Shown here in pieces: positions 9,275 to 18,262 of a stretch of 64,000 bases of DNA. Within the stretch, counting starts at the first letter, position 1. The number at the start of each line of letters is the position of its first letter. Position numbers and translations under genes: made by a program. Source of the DNA: Psychrobacter sp. DAB_AL43B (GTDB taxonomy: Bacteria; Pseudomonadota; Gammaproteobacteria; Pseudomonadales; Moraxellaceae); contig NZ_LT799838.1 in assembly GCF_900168255.1 (NCBI RefSeq), positions 2,542,001 through 2,606,000 of the forward strand, given 5' to 3'. The notes under the pieces were generated by a model that worked only from the letters and a program-made list of their open reading frames with translations, was not told the origin of the DNA and did not search any database.

Positions 9275-11032
9275 ATGTACACTTTTTTGGCCTTAGCGCC
9301 TATTTTGGTCGTCCTCGTTTTGCTTGTAATTTTGCGGCTTCCTGCCAAGATTTCTATGGGCGTTGCATATTTAGTAACTGCGCTATTAGCATTGTTCGTT
9401 TGGCAAGCCAGTGGTGCCCAAGTAGCAGCCGCTACTGTAAACGGCATCATCGTCGCACTCACACTTTTGTTTATTGTATTTGCCGCTATTTTATTGCTGA
9501 ATACTTTAAAGGAAGGAGGTGCTATTGTCGCTATCCGTAAAGGCTTTATGGATATCTCACCCGATAGACGCATTCAAGTTATCATTGTGGCGTGGTTATT
9601 TTGCTCGATGGTAGAAGGCTCATCAGGATTTGGTACGCCATCTGCTATCGGTGCACCGTTGTTGTTGGCTTTAGGTTTCCCAGCGATGGCATCGGTTATG
9701 GCTGTGTTAATTATTCAGTCGACGCCCGTATCATTTGGTGCCGTTGGTACGCCAGTATTACTTGGCGTTTGGACCGGTATCAATGATAAGCAAGACATAA
9801 CGCAAGCGATTGCGCCACTCTCAGCTGAAAACTATCTATTACAAATTACGGGTAACATCGGTCTGATACATGCGCTGGTGGGTTTTTTAATTCCGTTACT
9901 TTTGAGTGGATTTTTGACCCGGTTCTTTGGTAAAAATCGTTCCTTCGTTGAAGGGCTCAAAGTATGGCCTTTTGCAATTTTTGCTGGTCTCAGCTTTACC
10001 GTCCCTTATTTTTTAGTGGCTAAATACCTAGGTCCTGAGTTCCCATCATTGGTTGGCGGTTTTATTGGTCTTATGATTGTGCTTCCTGCAGCAAAGCGCG
10101 GCTTTTTGATGCCTAAAGATACTTTCGATTTTGCGCCACGCGCTAAATGGGATAAAGACTGGCTTGGCTCATTACCTGAAGAAAAGTATGATGATTCCAT
10201 TGCACCAAGATTTTCTTTAGTTCGGGCATTTTCTCCTTATCTCATCGTTATTGGCCTATTGATCATCACTCGAGTCATTGCACCGCTTAAAGCATTCTTG
10301 ACTGGAGATTTGACCACTATAGAATTTACCAATCTTTTTGGTACGACTATTTCCAGTAAAGTACAACTTGCCTACTCTCCAGGCACCATTCTCATTATTG
10401 CTTCCTTAATTTGTATCTTATTGTTCAAAATGAACGGACAAGCCGTAAAACGTAGTTGGAGTAGTTCCGCAAAAACCATGGTAGCCGCCGCACCAGCCCT
10501 GCTGTTTTCGGTACCTATGGTACAAGTATTCATCAACTCCGGGTCAGCTGCTGAAGTAGTAAATTCGCTACCCGCTATGCCCATATTACTGGCTGAGAGT
10601 GCCGCTGGTGCATTTCAAAATGCCTGGCCACTCGTGTCTCCGTGGATTGGCGCGATGGGTGCATTCATTGCGGGCTCTAATACTGTCAGTAATATGATGT
10701 TCTCTTACTTCCAGTGGTCAACCGCTAGTCAAATTGGTTTCGATACCAACCTTGCTGCACAAGTAGTAGCACTACAAGCGGTAGGCGGCGCAGCTGGTAA
10801 TATGATTGCGGTACATAACGTCGTTGCTGCTTGCGCGGTGGTTGGTCTGATGGATAAAGAAGGCTATGTCATTCGCAAAACCTTAGTAGCAATGACATAC
10901 TATGTTATTCAGGCAGGACTGATCGGTATGGGTATTATTTTCGGTCAAATGTGGTGGTGGATCTTGGCTGTCATTTGGCCAATCGCATTTTTTGGAATTA
11001 TGGCCATAACGAGTAAAAAAGCCATTGCTTAA
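9275..11032 (+). CDS. lldP: L-lactate/glycolate permease (LctP family)
   Basis: A 585-residue inner-membrane transporter with about 12-14 hydrophobic segments. The family blocks MVEGSSGFGTPSAIGAPLL, QSTPVSFGAVGTPVL and the later FIAGSNTVSNMMFSYFQ with QAVGGAAGNMIAVHNVVAA are intact; these mark proton-coupled lactate permeases, including E. coli LldP and GlcA, both of which carry lactate and glycolate. AAGGAAGG precedes the ATG. It stands between glycolate oxidase and the lactate dehydrogenase, so it could serve both substrates. The symbol lldP is therefore a class name; glcA is equally possible. Confidence 0.88.
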   Translation: MYTFLALAPILVVLVLLVILRLPAKISMGVAYLVTALLALFVWQASGAQVAAATVNGIIVALTLLFIVFAAILLLNTLKEGGAIVAIRKGFMDISPDRRIQVIIVAWLFCSMVEGSSGFGTPSAIGAPLLLALGFPAMASVMAVLIIQSTPVSFGAVGTPVLLGVWTGINDKQDITQAIAPLSAENYLLQITGNIGLIHALVGFLIPLLLSGFLTRFFGKNRSFVEGLKVWPFAIFAGLSFTVPYFLVAKYLGPEFPSLVGGFIGLMIVLPAAKRGFLMPKDTFDFAPRAKWDKDWLGSLPEEKYDDSIAPRFSLVRAFSPYLIVIGLLIITRVIAPLKAFLTGDLTTIEFTNLFGTTISSKVQLAYSPGTILIIASLICILLFKMNGQAVKRSWSSSAKTMVAAAPALLFSVPMVQVFINSGSAAEVVNSLPAMPILLAESAAGAFQNAWPLVSPWIGAMGAFIAGSNTVSNMMFSYFQWSTASQIGFDTNLAAQVVALQAVGGAAGNMIAVHNVVAACAVVGLMDKEGYVIRKTLVAMTYYVIQAGLIGMGIIFGQMWWWILAVIWPIAFFGIMAITSKKAIA

Positions 11033-11089
11033 CATGAGCTAGCTATAATAGTAAACTAGTTTAATCCTATGAATCCACAATCAGCACTC

Positions 11090-11133
11090 AAACTGACGCT
11101 ATTATATTAATTGTGATAGCGTCAGTTTTATTT
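11090..11133 (+). terminator. Terminator after the lactate permease
   Basis: A 13-bp perfect stem (11090-11102 with 11116-11128) with a 13-base AT loop, followed by a short T-rich tail. It lies about 60 bases past the permease stop and separates it from the dehydrogenase gene. Confidence 0.7.
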
Positions 11134-11234
11134 CATGGTTAAAATAGTATCACTCAATAATCAACGACAGAACAGTAATGACCACAACATCATAATTAAT
11201 AAACGGTTACCAAATAAGCATCAAGGAAGACCTT

Positions 11235-12443
11235 ATGAAAAATTTGAGCAAAATTACTGAAATTGAAGATTTACGCCGTGTCGCCGAGCGCAAAGTACCA
11301 CGCATGTTTTATGATTATGTCGACTCAGGCTCATGGACCGAGACCACCTATCGTAATAATGAAACTGACTTTGACCGTATCAAACTGCGTCAGCGGGTAT
11401 TGGTCAATATGGAAGGACGCTCACTTACCACCGAAATGTTGGGCACGCCAGTAAAAATGCCGGTTGCGATTGCGCCAACAGGCTTTACTGGCATGATGTG
11501 GGCAGATGGAGAAATCCTCGCGGCACAGGCAGCAGAAAAATTTGGCGTACCGTTTTCACTATCGACTATGAGTATTTGCTCTATTGAAGATGTGGCAGAA
11601 CATACCAGCCAGCCGTTTTGGTTTCAGCTATATATGATGCGCGATATGGACTTTATAGCCAATTTGATTCGCCGTGCCAAAGAAGCCAATTGTTCAGCGT
11701 TAATCCTGACCGCCGACTTACAAGTACTCGGCCAACGTCATAAAGACATCAAAAACGGTCTATCTGCGCCACCAAAACCAACGCTTGCCAATATCTTAAA
11801 TCTGATGACCAAGCCAGAATGGTGTATGAATATGCTGGGTACCAAGCGTCGCACTTTTGGTAATATCGTCGGTCACGCTAAAAACGTCGAAGATATCTCA
11901 TCGCTATCAGCATGGACAGCTGAGCAGTTTGATCCTGCGCTGAGCTGGGATGATGTCGCTCGTATTAAAGACATGTGGGGTGGTAAGCTAATTATTAAAG
12001 GTATCATGGAGCCAGAAGATGCCGTACTGGCAGCTCGTAGCGGTGCCGATGCGCTAGTGGTTTCCAATCATGGTGGACGCCAATTAGATGGTGCGCCCTC
12101 TTCCATTTCATCCCTAGCCGATATCGTACAAGCGGTGCGAGCTGAGGAAAGTCAGATTGAGATTTGGCTCGATAGTGGTATTCGCTCCGGTCAGGATGTA
12201 CTTAAAGCGATGGCGCTTGGGGCAAATGGCACGATGATTGGTCGCGCATTCTTATATGGTCTTGGCGCGTATGGCGAAGATGGCGTGCGCCGAGCGCTTG
12301 AGCTGATTTATAACGAATGTGATATCAGCATGGCGTTTTGTGGTCATACCGATATCAATGAAGTGCGCGATGATATCTTAGTCAAAGGTACCTACGAGCA
12401 TCTTAAAACTGCCTTGCCTTACGTAGCACCTATGCGCTGGTAA
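11235..12443 (+). CDS. lldD: FMN-dependent L-lactate dehydrogenase (2-hydroxyacid oxidase family)
   Basis: This flavoenzyme oxidises L-lactate (or a related 2-hydroxyacid) to the 2-oxoacid at the inner membrane. The 402 residues form a TIM barrel with the family signature SNHGGRQLDGAPSS; the catalytic base is His279. The FMN-site segments PVAIAPTGFTGMMWADGE, QLYMMRD, LTADLQVLGQRHKD and WLDSGIRSGQDVLKAMALGANGTMIGR are intact. LTADLQVLGQRHKD differs from the DMPVPGARYRD stretch of E. coli LldD, so the exact substrate (lactate, glycolate or another 2-hydroxyacid) is less certain. It has its own AAGGAAGA ribosome site and sits downstream of the permease terminator. Confidence 0.85.
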   Translation: MKNLSKITEIEDLRRVAERKVPRMFYDYVDSGSWTETTYRNNETDFDRIKLRQRVLVNMEGRSLTTEMLGTPVKMPVAIAPTGFTGMMWADGEILAAQAAEKFGVPFSLSTMSICSIEDVAEHTSQPFWFQLYMMRDMDFIANLIRRAKEANCSALILTADLQVLGQRHKDIKNGLSAPPKPTLANILNLMTKPEWCMNMLGTKRRTFGNIVGHAKNVEDISSLSAWTAEQFDPALSWDDVARIKDMWGGKLIIKGIMEPEDAVLAARSGADALVVSNHGGRQLDGAPSSISSLADIVQAVRAEESQIEIWLDSGIRSGQDVLKAMALGANGTMIGRAFLYGLGAYGEDGVRRALELIYNECDISMAFCGHTDINEVRDDILVKGTYEHLKTALPYVAPMRW

Positions 12444-12540
12444 GTGTAGATAAGATAGCCGCTAGACTGGTTGGTCGCTTTCTTTATACTATCCATACCC
12501 TTTATACTCTACCTATATTCTTTGATTGATATCTCGTTTT

Positions 12541-13554
12541 ATGACTATCCAGCAGCTGTTTAAAACCGCACCGGTCACTACTTTACTATTAATCAGCTTT
12601 ATCGGACTGTATATCGTACAAGTGCTGACTGGCGTCGATGCCAATAATCCATCGACTGAGGCGCTGATAAAATGGGGTGCCAATGCGCTGCCCTACACCA
12701 TGGACAGCGAGCCGTGGCGCTTGGTCAGTAGCGCGTTTTTGCACATTGGTTTGATGCACTTATTGTTCAATGGTTTTGCCATGTATTTCTTTGGCCAGAT
12801 TGCCGAGCCCATGTTTGGTTCTGCTAAGTTTTTAGCATTATTTTTACTGGCGGCAATCGGTGGCAGCTTACTTAATAACTACGTCACGTGGCAGGGTATT
12901 TTGGATGGTACTGGACAACCCGGTATATCGGCGGGTGCGTCTGGCGGCATCATGGGTATTGGTGCGGCACTATTGATCGCCGCGCTGTTTAAGATATCGG
13001 TCAATGGCATGGTGCTCAATTTAAAAAGCCTGATATTGATCATGGGCATCAACCTTGTGTATGGTTTTGCCGTACCGGGTATCGATAATGCTGGACATAT
13101 TGGTGGCGCGATTACCGGACTCATCATTGCACTGGCTTTCGCAATTGCTTACCGTCAGCGCATGGCAGCTGTTATACAGAATACTGCCATTAATCAAAGT
13201 AATTATTTACCGCATTATCAAAGTGAGCAACAAGACGAATACCACACCACTTATATTAATATGCCAGTGAATAACGATACTGGTTTTAATAACGATTCTA
13301 ATTTGAATGATGCTCGTTTAAATAATGCCAGTTTGTATAATGAGAGTCATGTGGATAATAATATTGGTGTAAACTCAAACATCAATATCATCCCTAATTA
13401 TCCGATTCTAAGCGCAGAAAAAACCCCGCCTAAATCTATGCTTATTTGGCAATTGCTGCCATGGCTAGTGATGCTACTTCTTAGTATTGGCTTTATTTGG
13501 TGGTGGCAAGATATTCATCAGCAGATATTACAAGTACTAGCAGCCATTGAGTAA
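12541..13554 (+). CDS. Rhomboid family intramembrane serine protease
   Basis: An inner-membrane protease that cleaves substrates within the bilayer. The catalytic pair is clear: Ser134 in SAGASGGIMGIG and His186 in IDNAGHIGGAITG. The HIGLMHLLFNG segment with Asn77 matches the oxyanion/structural motif. Six hydrophobic segments precede a polar linker (about residues 205-292) dominated by Asn and Asp, then an added C-terminal membrane helix (QLLPWLVMLLLSIGFIWWW). The ATG at 12541 gives 337 residues; an in-frame TTG 15 bases upstream is less likely. There is no clear ribosome site. The Asn-rich linker is unusual for the family. Confidence 0.9.
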   Translation: MTIQQLFKTAPVTTLLLISFIGLYIVQVLTGVDANNPSTEALIKWGANALPYTMDSEPWRLVSSAFLHIGLMHLLFNGFAMYFFGQIAEPMFGSAKFLALFLLAAIGGSLLNNYVTWQGILDGTGQPGISAGASGGIMGIGAALLIAALFKISVNGMVLNLKSLILIMGINLVYGFAVPGIDNAGHIGGAITGLIIALAFAIAYRQRMAAVIQNTAINQSNYLPHYQSEQQDEYHTTYINMPVNNDTGFNNDSNLNDARLNNASLYNESHVDNNIGVNSNINIIPNYPILSAEKTPPKSMLIWQLLPWLVMLLLSIGFIWWWQDIHQQILQVLAAIE

Positions 13555-13682
13555 GGTGGCTGAGTAAAGCATCACCGTTATTTATTATTGTTAAAAGGTT
13601 CGATCGCTCACACAAATTAATTTTGGCTTTCCTTACTCGACTATTTTTACCCATCTATTCTACCCACTTATGAGAGCAAATC

Positions 13683-14495
13683 ATGTTTAAATCATCAGCG
13701 CTATCCAATTCCGCTACGCGCACTTTGCTTGGCGCACTAACGGCTACTGCCTTATTTAGTGTCTCCAGCCTATCGAATGCTGCTCTATTTAATAAAAACC
13801 TGCCGACTGATCCAGACGCTCAACTAAGTGTCGGCGTCAACGTCCTAGCGGTAAATTCAGCCTATGACTTGGAAGATAGTACTGATGTGCTGGTATTACC
13901 GGGTGTGTTTTATGATAATAATAGAATATATGCGCGCGGTGCTCAAGCTGGTGCTTATATCATTAATGATGGCACCAATCAGTTAGCTGCTTACGCTCAG
14001 CTGGCTGGTAGCGAGTTTGACCCTGATGATGCCAATGGTGCACTTCAAGGTCTTGATAAGCGTAAAGCATCTGCTGCTGCAGGTTTAAGTTATCAGCGCC
14101 GTACTCCGATTGGTGCCTTTCGCGTCCAATATGCGACTGATATTTTAGATAATAGTGGTGGAAATACTGCTCGCTTGTCTTATCTTGCCAAAATCACCAA
14201 AAACAAGATAACGGTCTATCCAAGCGTTGGATTTGAGTATCATGATAACGACTACAATCAATATTATTACGGCGTGAGCGATACAGAATCAACGAAAACA
14301 GGCATTGCAGCTTATACTGCCAATTCAAGCCTAAATCCATATATCAATATTAGTGCCAACTATGATTTTAATGAGCGCTTTGCAGGATTCTTTAATCAAA
14401 GCTTAAGCTACCTGCCAAACGAGCAATATGACAGTCCAATGGTTGACTCACGTACTGACTCAACGACGACGCTTGGGTTGCTTTATAAGTTTTAG
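13683..14495 (+). CDS. MipA/OmpV family outer membrane protein
   Basis: A 270-residue outer-membrane beta-barrel of the MipA/OmpV family. A Sec signal peptide ends near Ala33 (LSSLSNA). The mature part alternates short amphipathic strands and turns (VLPGVFYDNNRIYARGAQAG, YYYGVSDTES) and ends in a C-terminal aromatic, TTLGLLYKF, as required for barrel insertion. OmpV/MipA members act as small porins or scaffold murein enzymes; which applies here cannot be told. It has its own spacer and terminator and so is a single-gene unit. Confidence 0.85.
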   Translation: MFKSSALSNSATRTLLGALTATALFSVSSLSNAALFNKNLPTDPDAQLSVGVNVLAVNSAYDLEDSTDVLVLPGVFYDNNRIYARGAQAGAYIINDGTNQLAAYAQLAGSEFDPDDANGALQGLDKRKASAAAGLSYQRRTPIGAFRVQYATDILDNSGGNTARLSYLAKITKNKITVYPSVGFEYHDNDYNQYYYGVSDTESTKTGIAAYTANSSLNPYINISANYDFNERFAGFFNQSLSYLPNEQYDSPMVDSRTDSTTTLGLLYKF

Positions 14496-14516
14496 AACTT
14501 AAGAAAGAATGATGAG

Positions 14517-14547
14517 AAAAAAGCTGGGCATTTTGCTCGGCTTTTTT
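14517..14547 (+). terminator. Terminator of the MipA/OmpV gene
   Basis: An 11-bp stem (14519-14529 with 14535-14545, two G-U pairs), a five-base loop and a run of Ts, 22 bases after the stop codon. Confidence 0.85.
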
Positions 14548-14649
14548 GTGGGAATTAATTGAAATAGAGTGTCGTTTGTAAATGTTGCTATTTACAATGG
14601 TGCGCGGGGCGACACCCTACGTTTAATAAAAATCATAGCTATCCTCTTG

Positions 14650-15087
14650 TTATCTAATTTTAATCTTACTCTGTTCAATGTAATAACTCCAAACCGTAGC
14701 TATAAACAAAACTCCATACGAGGTGACCCAGAAGCCAAACCCCCATACCTTCAACTCAATATCAGAGTCATAAACTCCTTTATCACCTGACGCTATAACT
14801 CTTGTAATAAAAAAGGACGATAACCCAAGTATAAAGGTGAAAGCTGCTAACTTAATCGGGTTTTTTTGATGCTTAATCATATAGATAGCCAGCAAGAAAG
14901 ACAGATTGCTATAAGCTTGAAATACTAAACCAAGCCAGCCAAACGTAATCCCTAAAACTAAAGTTTCATAGCCAAAATAGGTTTCATTATCATAATGTAG
15001 GGCGGGTAAACATAAGGAAATGAGCCATAAATATGGAGCTATTTTAAATAATACTTGTGGTGTTAAATTAGCACTGTTAAAACTCAT
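14650..15087 (-). CDS. Hypothetical four-helix membrane protein
   Basis: A 145-residue hydrophobic protein with about four predicted membrane helices (residues 13-30, 42-70, 80-98 and 114-135) and a short basic tail (SKIKIR). No family motif is recognised. It is flanked by the MipA/OmpV gene (convergent) and fumC (same strand, but separated by a terminator), so it is probably transcribed alone. AT content is higher than in the housekeeping neighbours. Confidence 0.6.
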   Translation of the reverse strand: MSFNSANLTPQVLFKIAPYLWLISLCLPALHYDNETYFGYETLVLGITFGWLGLVFQAYSNLSFLLAIYMIKHQKNPIKLAAFTFILGLSSFFITRVIASGDKGVYDSDIELKVWGFGFWVTSYGVLFIATVWSYYIEQSKIKIR

Positions 15088-15233
15088 TAATTAACCTTAT
15101 CGTAAACTTGAAAATGACATTCATCATATTTAGTAATTTCAAATATACTTTAAGAGCTAATCATGATTTGCGAAAAAAGTATGGATTTTATCCCTAATAG
15201 CTATTAACCCAAAAATTTTGGTTTTCTATAATA

Positions 15234-15275
15234 CAAAAAAAGACCTTGCCACATTACATGACAAGGTCTTTTTAT
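15234..15275 (-). terminator. Terminator of fumC
   Basis: A 12-bp perfect stem (15237-15248 with 15262-15273) with T runs on both sides, about 115 bases past the fumC stop on the minus strand. It may also work on the plus strand. Confidence 0.75.
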
Positions 15276-15388
15276 AAGTCAAAATATCAACTTTAAAAAC
15301 TTGAGTAGCGAGGAAGACAAACGCAAGCACTACTAATAACTGTAGGCTCAGCTTGTCTGACAATGCTAATCAGATTTTTAGATTGATA

Positions 15389-16792
15389 TTAAGAAGGATG
15401 CACCATATCAGCAGGAAGAACCCACTCATCAAACTGAGCTTCAGTTAATAGCTCCAATTCAACCGCAACTTGCTTCAAAGTTTTATTTTCTTTATAAGCA
15501 GTCTTAGCGATTTTGGCTGCGTTTTCATAACCAACATGACGGTTAAGCGCAGTGACCAGCATCAATGAATTATGCAAGAAGTCATCGATTTTGTCTTTTA
15601 CTGGTTCGATACCAACGGCACAGTTTTCGTTAAAGCTATTGCACGCATCACCAAGTAGCTTGATAGATTGCAATAAGTTAAAGGCGATTACTGGCTTATA
15701 AACGTTTAGCTCAAAGTTACCTGACGCGCCTGCCATGCTGATAGTGACATCGTTACCCATGACTTGCGCCACAACCATCGTCATTGCTTCTGACTGGGTT
15801 GGGTTTACTTTACCCGGCATGATAGAAGAGCCTGGCTCATTTTCGGGAATGGTCAATTCGCCCAAACCACAACGAGGACCTGATGCTAACCAACGTACGT
15901 CGTTAGCAATTTTGTTTAAGCTACCGGCTAGGGTTTTTAGTGCGCCAGAAGCAAATACTTCCGCATCACGAGCAGCTAATGCTTCAAATTTATTCGGTGA
16001 CGTCACAAATGGTAGACCAGACAATGTCGCCAATTGCTCAGCTGATTTTACCGCATAATCAGGATGGGCGTTTAGACCGGTACCAACTGCCGTACCGCCT
16101 AGTGGTAATTCATACAAACCTTGTAGCGCATTATCAATACGTACCAGTGAGTGATCAAGTTGGCTAACATAGCCGCTAAACTCTTGACCTAATGTCAAAG
16201 GCGTGGCGTCTTGCAAATGCGTACGACCGATTTTAACAATGCTATCGAATTCTTTCGCTTTAGCATCCAAGGTATCACGTAGCGCTTTGACTGCTGGAAT
16301 CAATAAACTATTGATTTCACGCGCTGCTGCCACACGAATAGCTGTTGGGAAGCTGTCATTGGTAGATTGAGCATGGTTGACATGGTCATTTGGGTGAATC
16401 GGCGTATAGCTACCGCGCTCATTACCAGCGATTTCGTTGGCACGATTGGCCAGTACTTCGTTCATATTCATGTTTGACTGGGTGCCAGAACCGGTCTGCC
16501 AAACGACTAGCGGGAACTGATCGGTTAGCCCACCGTTGATAACTTCATCAGCAGCTTGAACGATTAAGTCGCGATTATCATCTTCAATACGCTCAAGGCT
16601 AGCATTAGTAATCGCAGCGGCTTTTTTGACCAGTGCCATCGCTTCAATCATCGGACGCGGCAGGGTTTCGCCACCGATTTTAAAGTTTTCGCGGCTACGC
16701 TGGGTTTGTGCGCCCCAATAAGCATCAGCTGGGACTTCCACGTTGCCCATGGTGTCTTTTTCGGTACGAGTTGCCTGATTCTGTGTCGACAT
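15389..16792 (-). CDS. fumC: Fumarate hydratase class II
   Basis: FumC interconverts fumarate and L-malate in the TCA cycle; class II enzymes lack an iron-sulfur cluster and so resist oxidative stress. The fumarase/aspartase signature [13 protein letters not shown] spans 321-333 with the catalytic serine, and [10 protein letters not shown] supplies His192. The open frame extends upstream to 16930, but the ATG at 16792 has a GAGGG ribosome site and gives 467 residues, the same length as E. coli FumC. It is divergent from the 5-formyl-THF cyclo-ligase gene. Confidence 0.96.
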   Translation of the reverse strand: MSTQNQATRTEKDTMGNVEVPADAYWGAQTQRSRENFKIGGETLPRPMIEAMALVKKAAAITNASLERIEDDNRDLIVQAADEVINGGLTDQFPLVVWQTGSGTQSNMNMNEVLANRANEIAGNERGSYTPIHPNDHVNHAQSTNDSFPTAIRVAAAREINSLLIPAVKALRDTLDAKAKEFDSIVKIGRTHLQDATPLTLGQEFSGYVSQLDHSLVRIDNALQGLYELPLGGTAVGTGLNAHPDYAVKSAEQLATLSGLPFVTSPNKFEALAARDAEVFASGALKTLAGSLNKIANDVRWLASGPRCGLGELTIPENEPGSSIMPGKVNPTQSEAMTMVVAQVMGNDVTISMAGASGNFELNVYKPVIAFNLLQSIKLLGDACNSFNENCAVGIEPVKDKIDDFLHNSLMLVTALNRHVGYENAAKIAKTAYKENKTLKQVAVELELLTEAQFDEWVLPADMVHPS

Positions 16793-16989
16793 AACTACCC
16801 TCTTCGATGGTTTGTTGGTAAATGCTTTATCATAAAAAGTGCAACGCCTGCTGCACATAAAGAAAAATACGATATAAAGTGGCGTTATGATAGCATGACT
16901 AGGGCGTGTTGAATATTGACAAATAGCCATTGCGGCTGTCTAAAAGCACCAGTCACCATCAATTTAATACATTATCGGATAGTCTATCT

Positions 16990-17625
16990 ATGCATCCTGA
17001 GCTAAAAAATATTGAGACAATTGAACTTAAAGTTAGCAATCCGCCTAGACGCCATTTTACTCGCCAGCGTCGCCAGTTAAGTGCAGGCGCACGCCGCCAA
17101 TTGGCAAATTCAGCAAGCTTGCATTTGTTTAAGCTGCAGCAGCGTTTGCCGCCGCGTGCGCGTATTGGCTTATATTATGATGGCTTTGCTGAGCTGCCTA
17201 CTCAGCCACTGTTAGATTGGTGTCAACGCTTAGGCTATGTGCCGTATTTACCAGTGGTCGGTTCATTGGGAAATGATGATAAACGCCTACGCTTTGTACC
17301 TATTTATCATGCAAAATTATTAAATATACCGACGCGCATTCATAGCTTAGGCATGAAACAAAATCATCATCGCAGATTATTGTGGGCACGCGAGTTGGAT
17401 GTGATTATCTGTCCATTAACGGCAGTTGATAAAAATGGTAACCGTATGGGTATGGGTGGCGGATTTTATGATACGACGCTTGCTAAAAGCTATCAATCAG
17501 GGGCAAAAAAACCACTAAAAATTGGCTGGTGCTATGATTTTCAAGTGATTGAGCAATTAGAACGTCAGCCTTGGGATGTGCCCTTAGATGGTTTGATTAC
17601 GCCAAGTGGCTTGAGGTGGTTTTGA
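16990..17625 (+). CDS. 5-formyltetrahydrofolate cyclo-ligase
   Basis: This enzyme converts 5-formyl-THF to 5,10-methenyl-THF with ATP, returning a stored folate to the one-carbon pool. The C-terminal nucleotide and folate site MGMGGGFYDTTLAKSY (153-168) and the preceding DVIICPLTAVDKNGNR block are characteristic. The N-terminus is basic (RRHFTRQRRQLSAGARRQ), as in the family. I start it at the ATG at 16990 (211 residues); an in-frame TTG at 16930 would add 20 residues. It overlaps the next small gene by one base. In enterobacteria the homologue follows 6S RNA, but there is no room for that here. Confidence 0.88.
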   Translation: MHPELKNIETIELKVSNPPRRHFTRQRRQLSAGARRQLANSASLHLFKLQQRLPPRARIGLYYDGFAELPTQPLLDWCQRLGYVPYLPVVGSLGNDDKRLRFVPIYHAKLLNIPTRIHSLGMKQNHHRRLLWARELDVIICPLTAVDKNGNRMGMGGGFYDTTLAKSYQSGAKKPLKIGWCYDFQVIEQLERQPWDVPLDGLITPSGLRWF

Positions 17626-17858
17626 TGGAAAATGATAAACAATCTATCGAAGCTAACTCTAGCGCAGAGAATGTCGAACAACATTTACAAGAGTTAGAAA
17701 AAGCGGATTATGAGCTTCTATATTATAGCCAGGAGCAGTCTTTTAGCGCTAATGAGCTGGGAAGAGTGATTAATGAAGAACGTTTAAATGAGTTAATGGC
17801 GCAAAGTGATGCGTTTTTAAGTAGTTTGAATGGTGAAATTAAGGATTTTGATAAATAA
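17625..17858 (+). CDS. Hypothetical small acidic protein
   Basis: A 77-residue protein whose ATG shares one base with the stop of the cyclo-ligase gene, so translation is probably coupled. It is rich in Glu, Asn and Ser, contains a likely helical region (EQHLQELEKADYELLYYSQEQS), and has no signal peptide, membrane segment or cysteine. I do not recognise a family. The tight coupling suggests a role linked to, or at least expressed with, the folate enzyme; nothing in the sequence says what it does. Confidence 0.55.
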   Translation: MENDKQSIEANSSAENVEQHLQELEKADYELLYYSQEQSFSANELGRVINEERLNELMAQSDAFLSSLNGEIKDFDK

Positions 17859-17859
17859 T

Positions 17860-18156
17860 TTAGTATTTAAAGATTTTTTTGCCAAACCTCTCAAAATCAT
17901 GCATTGAATCTAAACAAGGTTTTCCCCAGTCGCTATCTGTCTCTAAAAAAGCTCGTGATAAAGATGACAACCCATGAAATCTCAGTTTTAACTTTTCTAC
18001 ATCATTATTATGAAAGTTATCCAAAAAACTTTCATACAATAAAGCATACTCTTTTAAAACATCTGACTGTTGATAATTTGGCTCGCTTTTTATAGACTTA
18101 ACTGCCATAGAAGCTAGATCTACTAAGTGCTGTAACTCGTTATTATTAACATTCAT
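17860..18156 (-). CDS. Hypothetical small helical protein
   Basis: A 98-residue product with GAGG about 8 bases before the ATG. It is predicted to be mostly helical (ELQHLVDLASMAVKSIK, SDVLKEYALLYESFLDNF) with a C-terminal aromatic cluster (FERFGKKIFKY). There is no signal or membrane segment. Its stop codon is one base from the stop of the convergent 77-residue gene. No family is recognised. The open frame and ribosome site favour a real gene, but its short length keeps confidence moderate. Confidence 0.5.
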   Translation of the reverse strand: MNVNNNELQHLVDLASMAVKSIKSEPNYQQSDVLKEYALLYESFLDNFHNNDVEKLKLRFHGLSSLSRAFLETDSDWGKPCLDSMHDFERFGKKIFKY

Positions 18157-18193
18157 AGATGTAGCCTCGCGTTAAAAGCATGATTTAAACTTC

Positions 18194-18233
18194 AAAAAGG
18201 CGAGCATACTTTATAACTATACTCGCCTTTTCT
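18194..18233 (-). terminator. Terminator of the Na+/H+ antiporter gene
   Basis: A 10-bp perfect stem (18195-18204 with 18222-18231) with a T run on the minus-strand side, 30 bases past the antiporter stop. Confidence 0.75.
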
Positions 18234-18262
18234 ATATTAACTTTAAGAGTCTATATGACTAA

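Noticed and set aside
16793..16930. N-terminal extension of fumC of 46 residues
   Set aside because: The extension has no ribosome site and no similarity to fumarases, while the ATG at 16792 has GAGGG and gives the usual length.
16793..16989. 6S RNA ahead of the 5-formyl-THF cyclo-ligase gene
   Set aside because: In enterobacteria ssrS lies here, but the space is under 200 bases, is shared with the fumC promoter, and shows no long hairpin with a central bubble.
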